A stretch of 64,000 nt of DNA from Gammaproteobacteria bacterium (GCA_026710545.1 JAPOQU010000015.1:28696-92695), one strand, 5' to 3'; counted from the stretch's first letter, positions 29,801-38,502 are shown. The notes: generated by a model from the sequence alone, not told the origin. Translations and numbers: made by a program.

Positions 29801-29880
29801 AGAATTCACAGAATTCATTGACAGCGAAATTAATCGCAAAGAGGTGGACTGATGAAAAATGAACAGTTCAATGAGCTGCT
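29801..29880 (+). repeat. 80-bp repeat (copy 1), carries the first codons of an antitoxin-like gene (MKNEQF...)
   Basis: About 77/80 identical to 36956-37035. Confidence 0.9.
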
Positions 29881-30047
29881 TTTCCGAACAGGCACATCTT
29901 CTATGCTGGCCTGCGCAGAACCATAGTTGGGAAGGGGGGTGACGAACAATCAAATCCCTTGATTCCTTCCCTGCGTTTATATATATTCAGAGAACACCCG
30001 TTCAGACACGAAACGGACATCCCGTAACTGTTTAAGGAGGACATGTC

Positions 30048-30377
30048 ATGTCAAATGAATTGATCGCGATCATCGGCGTCGGCGTAACCCTGGCCGGCCT
30101 GATCCTGTACAGCCAGCATAACCTGAGAGCGGATATGCAAGTCCAGCGGGAGGAGACCAGGGCGGAATTCAAGGCCGTGCGGTCGGAGATGAAGGCCGAA
30201 TTCAGGGCCGTACGATCGGAGATAAAGGCCGAATTCAATAAGCACCTGGGAGCAATAAACAGCTTGCGTGAAGACGTGAACCGGTTGCATGGCCGGGTGG
30301 CGCGCCAGGAAGGACTGATGGAGGGGCTGCGTGAGGCGATCACCGGCACACGCGACCTGGTCGCCGGACCGGGCTAG
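30048..30377 (+). CDS. Small membrane-anchored coiled-coil protein
   Basis: N-terminal TM segment (LIAIIGVGVTLAGLILY) followed by heptad-like region with tandem 11-aa repeats. Confidence 0.65.
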   Translation: MSNELIAIIGVGVTLAGLILYSQHNLRADMQVQREETRAEFKAVRSEMKAEFRAVRSEIKAEFNKHLGAINSLREDVNRLHGRVARQEGLMEGLREAITGTRDLVAGPG

Positions 30378-30420
30378 CCGGAAGCCCGGAACTCCGACCC
30401 TGTCCCGGATAAATTCAAAA

Positions 30421-30490
30421 TCGTTATTTTACGGCCTGTTCGATGGACCGCTTGACAAACTCATTCAGATTGAGATTTCTCTCTTTCGCT
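30421..30490 (-). pseudogene. HicB-like C-terminal remnant
   Basis: Matches the 3' end of the HicB-like gene at 36510-36579. Confidence 0.75.
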
Positions 30491-30657
30491 AGTACTGGAT
30501 AATTAAGTACTGTGTCCCCAGAATTCCGAGAACGACAATCCAAGCAAGTAATCTAGTCAACAACGGTTTCTCCTCTTGGTAAGATACTATAATTTTAAAG
30601 TGGTAATCTATTAATTAATACACTGTTCTGGATTTGTCCATCTGGTTTATTTGCAGT

Positions 30658-30785
30658 TAATTCAGAATTAAGCGTTATGTCCCCGGCATTACCCCCGGAG
30701 CAGTGCCTTTATACCCTCCTGCCACGGCAATACCTGTATCGGACCGAGGGAATATTTATGCGTTGTCCGGCACAGGCAGAACAAT
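30658..30785. repeat. 128-bp repeat (copy 1)
   Basis: Near-identical to 35988-36115. Confidence 0.9.
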
Positions 30786-30975
30786 CCAGCCGTATTATTT
30801 TCAGAAGCAAAGGCCCTGAGTCCTTTCAAATCAGACTCCCCGAATGCTTGCCGAATTGTACGGCTGTTTCCCCTTAATCTGACCAACCTTTCGTTTAGCA
30901 ATTTACAGCAATGGATTGCCCCTTGAAAAAAATCTTACTGCCTACTATAGTTTGCATTACTATTATACAGAAGCA

Positions 30976-31278
30976 ATGACAGACTTAAGAACGCTCGATA
31001 ACCTGGAAGAAGACTACTTTCGCCGGCATCCTCAAGAGGTGGATGCTTACCTGTCTGAGATCTTCGATGAATATGCACGTGACGGCAACTCTGCTTCGTT
31101 GCTTGCCTCCCTGCGCGTCATAGCCAAGGTAAAAGGAATTTCAGCGCTTGCCATAGAGACGGGCATGTCCAGGCAGGGATTACAGAAAGCGCTTTCAAGC
31201 AGGGGAAACCCGAGGCTGGATAACATCAATGCGATCATCCGCGCCCTGGGTTATCGTCTGACGCCGGTGAGAATATAA
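30976..31278 (+). CDS. HigA-type antitoxin (addiction-module antidote), toxin absent
   Basis: DYFRRHPQEVDAYLSEIFDEYARDGN...IAKVKGISALAIETGMSRQGLQKALSSRGNPRLDNINAIIRALGYRLTP. Confidence 0.8.
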   Translation: MTDLRTLDNLEEDYFRRHPQEVDAYLSEIFDEYARDGNSASLLASLRVIAKVKGISALAIETGMSRQGLQKALSSRGNPRLDNINAIIRALGYRLTPVRI

Positions 31279-31301
31279 ATTTTTCGGGGTCGAAATTTTT
31301 C

Positions 31302-31376
31302 GGGGTCGGGTCGCACAATGCTCATCATTGCGCTGAAGGGACGTGTCACGGGTGCTCAATGTGCGACCTGACCCCG
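31302..31376. repeat. Inverted repeat: ggggtcgggtcgcaca ... tgtgcgacctgacccc
   Basis: Read directly; one arm is also found at 36134-36162. Confidence 0.8.
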
Positions 31377-31384
31377 TTTGCGCG

Positions 31385-31540
31385 GAAATTTCCATAGCCC
31401 GTTTCCGAAAAACCTCATAACGCACCCCGGCTTTCCGGCAGGCGATCCTGATCCGGTACTCAAACCGGCCTTCCCGGCCATCCGTGTCATAAATCACCAC
31501 CGCCGGCCGCTTGCCGGTCACGTGACTGAAAAACAGCGCC
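31385..31540 (-). pseudogene. C-terminal fragment of the YHYH-type protein gene at 34104-34682
   Basis: 156-bp match to 34111-34266 with only a few differences. Confidence 0.85.
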
Positions 31541-31726
31541 GGATGAATTTACTTTGAAGTGCGGAGTCGTCGAAATGCCCCCGGAATACCGTCCCTGGAA
31601 CTCCAAATTTAATATAGCGTTATACGAGAATTTGTATAAAATAGCCTGATGAAACACAATGTCTGCAGGAAGCGCGCCGGCGGACATTCGGTATTTTCCG
31701 TCAATAATGATTCCAGGGGTGTGATG

Positions 31727-32026
31727 ATGGGCAAGAAAGGCGAGCACATTACAGAATCCTCCGGCAATGTCTTTGCTGATTTAGGGTTTGACCGGCATGA
31801 GGCTGAAAACCTGCTGGTACGCGCCAGGCTCATGGCAGCGATAAAAGCCTATATCGAATCTGAAGGAATCACGCAACGCGAGGCGGCCGAACGCTTCAAC
31901 GTGGCCCAACCCCGAATCAGCGAAATTTACCAGGGTAAAATAGAGTTATTTTCTGCCGACAAGTTGATCAACATGTTGGCCAGGGTAGGGCGGCATGTAG
32001 AAATATCCATAAATGAAGCTGCCTGA
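31727..32026 (+). CDS. XRE-family antitoxin-like protein, paralog of 36193..36492
   Basis: SSGNVFADLGFDRHEAENLLVRARLMAAIKAYIESEGITQREAAERFNVAQPRISEIYQGKIELFSADKLINMLARVGRHVEI. Confidence 0.85.
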   Translation: MGKKGEHITESSGNVFADLGFDRHEAENLLVRARLMAAIKAYIESEGITQREAAERFNVAQPRISEIYQGKIELFSADKLINMLARVGRHVEISINEAA

Positions 32027-32125
32027 TCCAGGCAAGCTCTGGATGGCAGGATAGGGCCGGCCCTGTCGGAAGCCGGACTGGTCCGCCCCGGTCCTGCCGA
32101 TTAAAATGCGTCCGGGATATACACC

Positions 32126-32476
32126 ATGAAAAAGACCTACAACGGCTCATGTCATTGCGGCAAGGTACGGTTCGAAGCAGATATGAACCTCGACCATGTC
32201 AGAGTCTGCGACTGCACGGTCTGCAAAAAACGCGGCGCACTAAACCACCGGGTTGAAGAAACGGACATTCAGATACTCACACCCCTGGATGAATTAATCC
32301 AATATAAATGGCACACGATGAGAGCGACCGATTACATCTGCCCCGTATGTGGTATTTTGCCGTTCCGCCACCCACGTGATAAACCTGAATTATGGACAGT
32401 GAATGTCCGGTGCCTGGAAGGAGTTGACCTGGATTCAATACCTGTCAAGCAGGTATATGGGAGTACTCTGGACTAA
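32126..32476 (+). CDS. GFA/CENP-V family (glutathione-dependent formaldehyde-activating-like) protein
   Basis: GSCHCGKVRFEADM...VCDCTVCKKRGAL...YICPVCGILPFRHP. Confidence 0.88.
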   Translation: MKKTYNGSCHCGKVRFEADMNLDHVRVCDCTVCKKRGALNHRVEETDIQILTPLDELIQYKWHTMRATDYICPVCGILPFRHPRDKPELWTVNVRCLEGVDLDSIPVKQVYGSTLD

Positions 32477-32862
32477 AGAAACTTGATGATTAATCCAGGG
32501 AATAAGCCCATATCTTCAAATTCAGCATCGATGCGCTGGTGAATATGCCGGCCACCAGGATGTTAACCAAAAAATTACTTCTTTGCGTAGTTACCGAGTC
32601 AACATATCAACAGAGACGTAATCGCGCAACAGGGCTTTTGCCACGTTAATTTCATTATCCAATAAACACTCAGCCGCTTGTGTCAGCAAGCCGATACGAA
32701 ATTCCGGATCGGTTAACACGCGTTCTTGAATCGTTACTTTAAAATCTCAAGTGAGCGCCATAATCAGTTACTCCTTACAAAGAGCGTCTTTAGCTTGCCA
32801 GATGTTGATAATTAGTGTAAACAGAGAATAATTGTATTATTCTCTGTCGAGGAGGCGCGAAA

Positions 32863-33138
32863 ATGTTTCAAAGCTCGGATATACATACGGTGACTGATTT
32901 CAGCCGCAAGCCGGCGGAACATATTAAACGGCTGACTGAAAACAAACGCCCGGAGCTTCTGACAGTCAATGGCAAGGCTGCCGTGGTTGTCCAGGATGCT
33001 GAAACCTATGAAAAAATGGCGGCATTGGCAGAATATGCGGAAAGTGTACAAAGTATCAGGCAGGCCATAGCAGAGCAAGGACGGCCGCTGGACGAATTCA
33101 CGGCAGAGTTCGAAGCCAAGCATAGTATAAGTCGTTGA
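32863..33138 (+). CDS. Phd/YefM-family antitoxin
   Basis: FSRKPAEHIKRLTENKRPELLTVNGKAAVVVQDAETYEKM. Confidence 0.87.
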   Translation: MFQSSDIHTVTDFSRKPAEHIKRLTENKRPELLTVNGKAAVVVQDAETYEKMAALAEYAESVQSIRQAIAEQGRPLDEFTAEFEAKHSISR

Positions 33139-33431
33139 AAAAATATCGCATTGAGATCAAGCCGACTGCAGAAAATGACCTGATTCGCCGATACCAGCAA
33201 ATAGCTGAAGACTCGCCACAGAATGCGGTGAATTGGTATCTGCGAATTATTGACGCCATTGAGAAGCTGGATATATTAGCGGAGCGATGTCCCATCGCGC
33301 CGGAAGATGCAGATATTCAAAAAGGAATACGCCATTTAGTGATTGGTGATTACCGGGCGTTGTATCTTATCAACAATGATGCGGTCGAAGTCCTGCATGT
33401 GCGCCATGGGCGAATGGACAGGAAACTATGA
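33135..33431 (+). CDS. RelE/ParE-family toxin (full length)
   Basis: KKYRIEIKPTAENDLIRRYQQIAEDSPQNAVNWYLRIIDAIEKLDILAERCPIAPE...IRHLVIGDYRALYLINNDAVEVLHVRHGRMD; overlaps the antitoxin. Confidence 0.87.
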   Translation: MKKYRIEIKPTAENDLIRRYQQIAEDSPQNAVNWYLRIIDAIEKLDILAERCPIAPEDADIQKGIRHLVIGDYRALYLINNDAVEVLHVRHGRMDRKL

Positions 33432-33843
33432 GTAAGCCTGAGAAGCCGGCAATTTATAACTGAGAGCAGGATATCAGGATAGGGCGCCATGACCGATGCT
33501 CTGTTTTCTTTAATGGCACTTATCTCAGCAGTTCGATACCGGATGCGTTTGCCCTTGGTTACCCCAATCCATCCACGGGAACTGCAGCGAACCTGTGTAA
33601 CAACAGGTTACGATCCAGACAGCCATTTCCGTGGCGCCACGAAAATGGTCAGGCCAGGCGGTAACCATTTTTTTCCGCTATGTGCGCGGCGGACTTTTCC
33701 CGATCGTAGAATATGTTGCCTGCAAGCGGCAACACAAGCCCTGACAGGGCACTCCCGATAAACGGGGCAGAGTTGGAAGTCAACATACAGACCAAACTCC
33801 ATGTGCTACGGCTCCTCAGGAAAAAGACTACTGAATTGATGTC

Positions 33844-34014
33844 CTACGACCGTCCCTCAGGAGCAGCAGGTTTACGCTGTTTGAAAAACTGTGCCATTTT
33901 ATTCACCGCGGCGCGACCTCTTTTACTTTTCAGCAATTCATCCGCCTTGACATACACCGTTCCCGAGTTTGTAACATAAACTTTGGGCCGTTCCCTCTGT
34001 GCACTATCTGACAT
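33844..34014 (-). CDS. 56-aa small protein missed by the ORF track
   Basis: MSDSAQRERPKVYVTNSGTVYVKADELLKSKRGRAAVNKMAQFFKQRKPAAPEGRS*; degraded copy at about 37824-37995. Confidence 0.6.
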   Translation of the reverse strand: MSDSAQRERPKVYVTNSGTVYVKADELLKSKRGRAAVNKMAQFFKQRKPAAPEGRS

Positions 34015-34103
34015 AATCTCCTCCGTTAAAAACCATATTTTTTGTAAACGCTAAATCATTTTTTGTGATCTTTCAATGGAACTCATAACCGCCATCCACT
34101 TAA

Positions 34104-34682
34104 TTATGTAGAAATTTCCACAGCCCGCTTCCGAAAAACCTCATAACGCACCCCGGCCTTCCGGCAGGCGATCCTGATCCGGTACTCAAACCGGCCTTCC
34201 CGGCCATCCGTGTCATAAATCACCACCGCCGGTCTCTTGCCGGTCACGTGACTGAAAAACAGCGCCTGCTGTACGCTGTGCAGGCTGCTACGCTGATCCA
34301 GGCCACCCTCGTAAACCATCGTGCCGGTCTCACAATCCACGTCCACGTAACTGCGGCCACCGGCAGACGCGTACCCATGACGGGTTTCCGTCTCCCCGTT
34401 GACCAGGGTACAAAACCAGCGATTGTAATCATCCTCTGATGCAGTCGTGCGTGGCGCTGAACGGGCGGTTTCTTTCATCGGCGCCAATGGGTTGCCCGGT
34501 GCAGGATGGCCGGACCGTGTACCATCGTGGCAATGCCACGGCAGTTTACCAGCGTGACAGCCCTCAGAGTCCGTGCGTCCGGGATGTCCCTGGATTGACA
34601 GCGCCATCAACGACAACATGCTGAGACCCAACAGCTTCACCAGCAACCTTTTGATGCGAGTTGATACCATCACAAGGGCCAT
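34104..34682 (-). CDS. YHYH-motif-type protein with hydrophobic N-terminus
   Basis: HPGRTDSEGCHAGKLPWHCHDG; N-terminal hydrophobic segment. Confidence 0.65.
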   Translation of the reverse strand: MALVMVSTRIKRLLVKLLGLSMLSLMALSIQGHPGRTDSEGCHAGKLPWHCHDGTRSGHPAPGNPLAPMKETARSAPRTTASEDDYNRWFCTLVNGETETRHGYASAGGRSYVDVDCETGTMVYEGGLDQRSSLHSVQQALFFSHVTGKRPAVVIYDTDGREGRFEYRIRIACRKAGVRYEVFRKRAVEIST

Positions 34683-34984
34683 TTCGGCAGGATATCGCAG
34701 TGTCAGGAATCACATTTCATGCTTGAAAATATAACTGGCAATATACCATGAAATGGTAGTAATATCAAATACATAAAAGTATTTTCTAAGTCGTTTACAG
34801 GGTTGTGGCTGAGGGTATGATTTGACCTCTTTCCGTAAAATCGAACTAATCAATACCAAGGGTTTATTGGCAAAATCACGTAGCTAGGAGGAAGGTTCAA
34901 TATTGATGTGTAAACCCGGATCATCTACCCTGTACATACGTCTGAACGGTTTCTGACCCTTTCTGAGAGTATTGAGGTATTAAC

Positions 34985-35167
34985 ATGAATTTCACGGCAG
35001 TTGTCGAGCAATGCAAGGAAACGGGGCTGTATGTAGGCTATGTGCCAGGCTTTACGGGCGCCCATTCCCAGGGAAAAACCCTGGATGAGCTGAATAAAAA
35101 CATGCAGGAAGTCATTGCCATGTTGCTGGAAGATGGCATGCCTGAACAAGCACGATTGCCGAAATGA
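34985..35167 (+). pseudogene. HicB-like antitoxin, apparently frameshifted/truncated
   Basis: MNFTAVVEQCKETGLYVGYVPGFTGAHSQGKTLDELNKNMQEVIAMLLEDG; an ESIGLQ-like HicB C-terminus continues in another frame after the stop. Confidence 0.6.
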
Positions 35168-35245
35168 AGGCAAGGGAGAGTCTATAGGCCTGCAACAGCC
35201 GCGAACCAGGATTGAAACAGATGGAACTGATATACTGGAGAGGCC

Positions 35246-35353
35246 ATGAACAGAGATGAAATACTGGGTCTGCTCCAGGAGCATAAAGCTACCCTCGCGC
35301 AACGCTTCGGGGTCAGCACACTGACCTTTCACAATCGGACACAGAGCCGGTAA
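35246..35353 (+). pseudogene. N-terminal remnant of a MntA-like nucleotidyltransferase antitoxin
   Basis: MNRDEILGLLQEHKATLAQRFGVSTLTFHNRTQSR*; breaks into a HigB-like toxin. Confidence 0.6.
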
Positions 35354-35649
35354 GTGATTGGATTAAAGCGCTGGATGCGAAAGATCAAAAGTTAATCGGA
35401 CAGGATATTGCAACACTCGAATTCTGCTGGCCGGTGGCCCAGCCAAAATGCAAACCCGTTAAGGGTAGAAAAGGGCTTTGGGAAATCCGTTCGAACATTT
35501 CGAGTAAACGTATTGCACGAATTCTTTTCTGCATCCATGACAGTGAGATGGTATTGCTGCATGGATTCGTGAAAAAGAGTCAGAAGACGCTGGAAAAAGA
35601 CTTGAATCTTGCAATGTCGCGTATGAAAGAAGTAAAGAAAAATGACTGA
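35330..35649 (+). pseudogene. HigB-like toxin lacking its N-terminus and start
   Basis: Open frame ...SDTEPVSDWIKALDAKDQKLIGQDIATLEFCWPVAQPKCKPVKGRKGLWEIRSNISSKRIARILFCIHDSEMVLLHGFVKKSQKTLEKDL; upstream is mntA-like sequence. Confidence 0.7.
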
Positions 35650-35932
35650 GAAGAAAAATCCACGTATTGGCTCAAGCGCTGATGATTTGTGGCAAGAACT
35701 TGGCATTCTCGAGGACATCACAGCGACTGCGATAAAGCGCACCATCGCGATGCAAATCGAAAATGAAATGTCTACACAGAAAATCTCAAAAGCAGAAATG
35801 GCGCGCAGGATGAGGACCAGCGCCTCTCAGCTTGAACGTATTCTTGATCCTGATAATCAACGCGTTCAACTCGACTCTCTGGTCAAAGCCGCTCATGCCG
35901 TGGGTAAAGAGCTTTCCGTATCGCTGCATTAG
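35642..35932 (+). CDS. HigA-like XRE antitoxin
   Basis: MTEKKNPRIGSSADDLWQELGILEDITATAIKRTIAMQIENEMSTQKISKAEMARRMRTSASQLERILDPDN; follows the HigB-like frame. Confidence 0.85.
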   Translation: MTEKKNPRIGSSADDLWQELGILEDITATAIKRTIAMQIENEMSTQKISKAEMARRMRTSASQLERILDPDNQRVQLDSLVKAAHAVGKELSVSLH

Positions 35933-35987
35933 ACTTCTGCTTTAAGCCGGATATTTCAACAAGGAATTCCGGGAACACAGCATTTCT

Positions 35988-36115
35988 TAATTCAGAACTA
36001 AGTTTTGTGTCCTGGGAATTACCCCTGGAGCAGTGCTTTTATTCCCTCTTGCCACGGCAATACCTGTATCGGACCGAGGGAATATTTATGCATTGTCCGG
36101 CACAGGCAGAACAAT
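35988..36115. repeat. 128-bp repeat (copy 2)
   Basis: Near-identical to 30658-30785. Confidence 0.9.
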
Positions 36116-36192
36116 GCCCCAAAGACGAGGGTGTGCAATGTGCGACCTGACCCCGTTTGCGCATCCTGTAAAATGATTTCAGAGGTGCGATC

Positions 36193-36492
36193 GTGAGCAA
36201 GAAAGACAGACAAATTATAGAATCCTCCGGCAATGTCTTTGCTGATTTAGGTTTTGAGCGAAATGAGGCTGAAAACCTGTTGGTACGCGCCAGGCTCATG
36301 GCAGCGATAAAAGCCTATATCGAAACTGAAGGAATCACGCAACGCGAGGCGGCTGAACGATTCAACGTCGCCCAGCCCCGTATCAGCGAAATTTACCGGG
36401 GGAAAATAGAGCTGTTTTCTACCGACAATTTGATCAATATGCTTGCCCGGGTAGGGCGGCATGTAGAAATTTCCATAAATGTGGCTGCCTGA
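36193..36492 (+). CDS. XRE-family antitoxin-like protein, paralog of 31727..32026
   Basis: SSGNVFADLGFERNEAENLLVRARLMAAIKAYIETEGITQREAAERFNVAQPRISEIYRGKIELFSTDNLINML; GTG start. Confidence 0.85.
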   Translation: MSKKDRQIIESSGNVFADLGFERNEAENLLVRARLMAAIKAYIETEGITQREAAERFNVAQPRISEIYRGKIELFSTDNLINMLARVGRHVEISINVAA

Positions 36493-36512
36493 TTCAGGAA
36501 AGCTCAGGGTCG

Positions 36513-36842
36513 CTATTTGACGGCCTGTTCGATAGACCGCTTGACAAACTCATTCAGGTTGAGATCTCTCTTTTTCGCTGCGATAAGGGCATGCCTGTGC
36601 AATTCCGGACCAATACGGACATTGAATGAGCCTTTGCAGGGTTTGGCCGGCTCCCTGCCAAGCTTTTCGCAATCCAGCAGGTAGTCATCCACTGCATCCA
36701 TGAAGGCCTGTTCCAGCTCTTCAATGTTTTGACCTTCATAGCTGACCAGCGGTTCGATGAACTCCAGTTTTCCGTACAGACAATGATCCTCTACGCTGGC
36801 TTGCGCAGAACCGTAAAAGCCCTTGTGCCTGAATAAACTCAT
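36513..36842 (-). CDS. HicB-family antitoxin
   Basis: HKGFYGSAQASVEDHCLYGKLEFIEPLVSYEGQNIEELEQAFMDAVDDYLLDCEKLGREPAKPCKGSFNVRIGPELHRHALIAAKKRDLNLNEFVKRSIEQAV. Confidence 0.88.
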   Translation of the reverse strand: MSLFRHKGFYGSAQASVEDHCLYGKLEFIEPLVSYEGQNIEELEQAFMDAVDDYLLDCEKLGREPAKPCKGSFNVRIGPELHRHALIAAKKRDLNLNEFVKRSIEQAVK

Positions 36843-36955
36843 AACATTTTCGCCCGTGTCAGTTTCTCCAGGACCAGTTTGATTGCATTCAGCTTCAAGT
36901 ACAACTATAAATCAGTTGCTATTTATAAAACTGGATAATTTAGTTTTGTGCCCAT

Positions 36956-37035
36956 AGAATTCACAGAATTCATTGACAGCGAAATTAATCGCAAAGAGGT
37001 GGACAGATGAAAAATGAACAGTTCGATGAACTGCT
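36956..37035 (+). repeat. 80-bp repeat (copy 2)
   Basis: About 77/80 identical to 29801-29880. Confidence 0.9.
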
Positions 37036-37157
37036 CAAAAGTATGGACGAGATGGACCGGATAGTTCAGGGCGAGTCAGCGCCGGGCAGGGTAACCCGGT
37101 TTACCGAACCGGAGGTCAAAGAGATTCGCGAAAATACCGGCATCTTAAGGAGGCGCC

Positions 37158-37352
37158 ATGGCCGAACTCAACCTTGACGATTGCATCAACGAGACCTGTC
37201 CCTGGTCCGGCCAGCCGGTGCAGGCCGACTCGCTGGCCTTGTACGGCGATGATGTCGTCGGGTTTTGCAATCCTGGATGCCGTGACAAGTTTGAAAGGGC
37301 GGTCAGGCATTTTGAAAAAGCGAGGGCGTCGAGTGGAGAACGGATTGATTAA
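37158..37352 (+). CDS. Small Cys-containing TRASH/YHS-like putative metal-binding protein
   Basis: CINETCPWSGQPVQADSLALYGDDVVGFCNPGCRDKFERAVRHF. Confidence 0.65.
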   Translation: MAELNLDDCINETCPWSGQPVQADSLALYGDDVVGFCNPGCRDKFERAVRHFEKARASSGERID

Positions 37353-37429
37353 AACTCCGTTTCTCCAGAACCTGCCCGTGGGCAGCTTGTCACTCTCCCG
37401 AGCGAATCCCCACAGGCCAATATTTAACT

Positions 37430-37648
37430 TTGATTATGATTCAGGCAATTATTCTGATTGTTCTGGCTATAGTAATAGCCCCTATCCTGTTTCCGGTTTT
37501 GACAGGTGCTACAGGAATACTGTTTACGATTTATAAGGAAGGGCTTTCTAACCCGGAAATACAGTTAATAATCCTGGTTATGCTGGGACTGTGTTTGTTA
37601 CCGACGATTTTTTCCAGCAGAAAAAAGAGAAAGAAACTTGATGATTAA
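37430..37648 (+). CDS. Small membrane protein (two predicted TM segments)
   Basis: IILIVLAIVIAPILFPVLTG and LIILVMLGLCLLPTIF segments, basic C-terminus. Confidence 0.5.
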   Translation: MIMIQAIILIVLAIVIAPILFPVLTGATGILFTIYKEGLSNPEIQLIILVMLGLCLLPTIFSSRKKRKKLDD

Positions 37649-37760
37649 TCCAGGGAATAAGCCCATATCTTCAAATTCAGTATCGATGCGCTGGTGAATA
37701 TGCTGACCAGGATCGGACGGGAACTGGAAATCAGCTGGGGATGACGATTCAGGAAGGGAA

Positions 37761-38023
37761 CAATATACAGACCAAAGTCCATCTGCTACGGTTCCTCAGG
37801 AAAAAGACTATTGTATTGCTCTCCTACGACCGTCCCTCAGGGTCAGCAGATTTGCCCTGTTTGAAAAACTGCGCCATTTTATTTCATCGCGGCGCGACCT
37901 CTTTTACTTTTCAGTAATTCATCCGCCTTGACTTACATCGTCCCCGAGTTCGTGAAATAAACTTTGGGCCGTTCCTTCTGCGTACTATCTGACGTAATCT
38001 TCTCCGGCAAAAACTATGTTTTT
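37761..38023. repeat. About 260-bp repeat, degraded copy of 33781-34042
   Basis: Extended direct match, including a degenerated copy of the 56-aa ORF. Confidence 0.85.
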
Positions 38024-38045
38024 ATTAATAGAGTGTCCTGGTTCA

Positions 38046-38262
38046 CTACATCTGAGACTCTCGGGTGGACTGTGTGAATTGCTGATAATACTCCATCGGA
38101 GTCAGTAAACCAATCCCGTCAAGGGGCCGGTAGGTGGTCTGATACTCTGCCAACTTCCGGTTAATAGCATCCACGGTCAGCGGCCCCTCGTAGACAAGGG
38201 TAGAACTCATAACGACTGGTGCCATTGGCGCGCTCCACACAGCCGTTGTACCCGGGCTTTTT
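38046..38262 (-). pseudogene. C-terminal fragment of a DDE (integrase-core) transposase, frameshifted
   Basis: KPGYNGCVERANGTSRYEFYP in one frame, then VYEGPLTVDAINRKLAEYQTTYRPLDGIGLLTPMEYYQQ in another. Confidence 0.8.
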
Positions 38263-38284
38263 TGTCGAGGGGCAGTACATACAG

Positions 38285-38405
38285 GAGCATCTGCGTCTCC
38301 GTTCAATCGAAAAAAGGACACAGGATCCCCGCGGTTGTCATCGCCAAACGCGCCGGGGCTCTACCCCCTCGGAGGTGGCAGCTTTGCCGTGTAATCAGTG
38401 GCAGC
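38285..38405. mobile_element. IS-end-like sequence, left inverted copy
   Basis: gagcatctgcgtctccgttcaatcgaaaaaaggacacagga and cggaggtggcagctttgccgtgtaatcagtggcagc recur inverted at 48174-48284. Confidence 0.7.
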
Positions 38406-38480
38406 ATTCGTGTGAAAGGGGCGGCAACTTTTTTTAACGTCATTGAACTCCTGTTTGGTTTTCTCTATGGTTATTTTAGC

Positions 38481-38502
38481 TTGACAACAATATTGTTGCC
38501 AA
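38481..38502. promoter_or_regulatory. 22-bp near-palindrome TTGACAACAATATTGTTGCCAA plus repeated TGTTGCCAA half-site
   Basis: One mismatch between arms; a second TGTTGCCAAC at about 38509-38518; 38 bp upstream of the ATPase ATG. Confidence 0.65.

Noticed and set aside
33489-33802. Short ORFs between the ParE-like toxin and the 56-aa gene
   Set aside because: Several overlapping short frames on both strands with no motif; a minus-frame NSAPFIGSALSGLVLPLAGNIFYDREKSAAHIAEKNGYRLA* is protein-like but lacks a supported start.
29801-38023. TA-rich block considered as an integron cassette array
   Set aside because: Genes occur on both strands and I could not find attC-like sites (RYYYAAC...GTTRRRY) at consistent gene ends; repeats are gene-fragment duplications.
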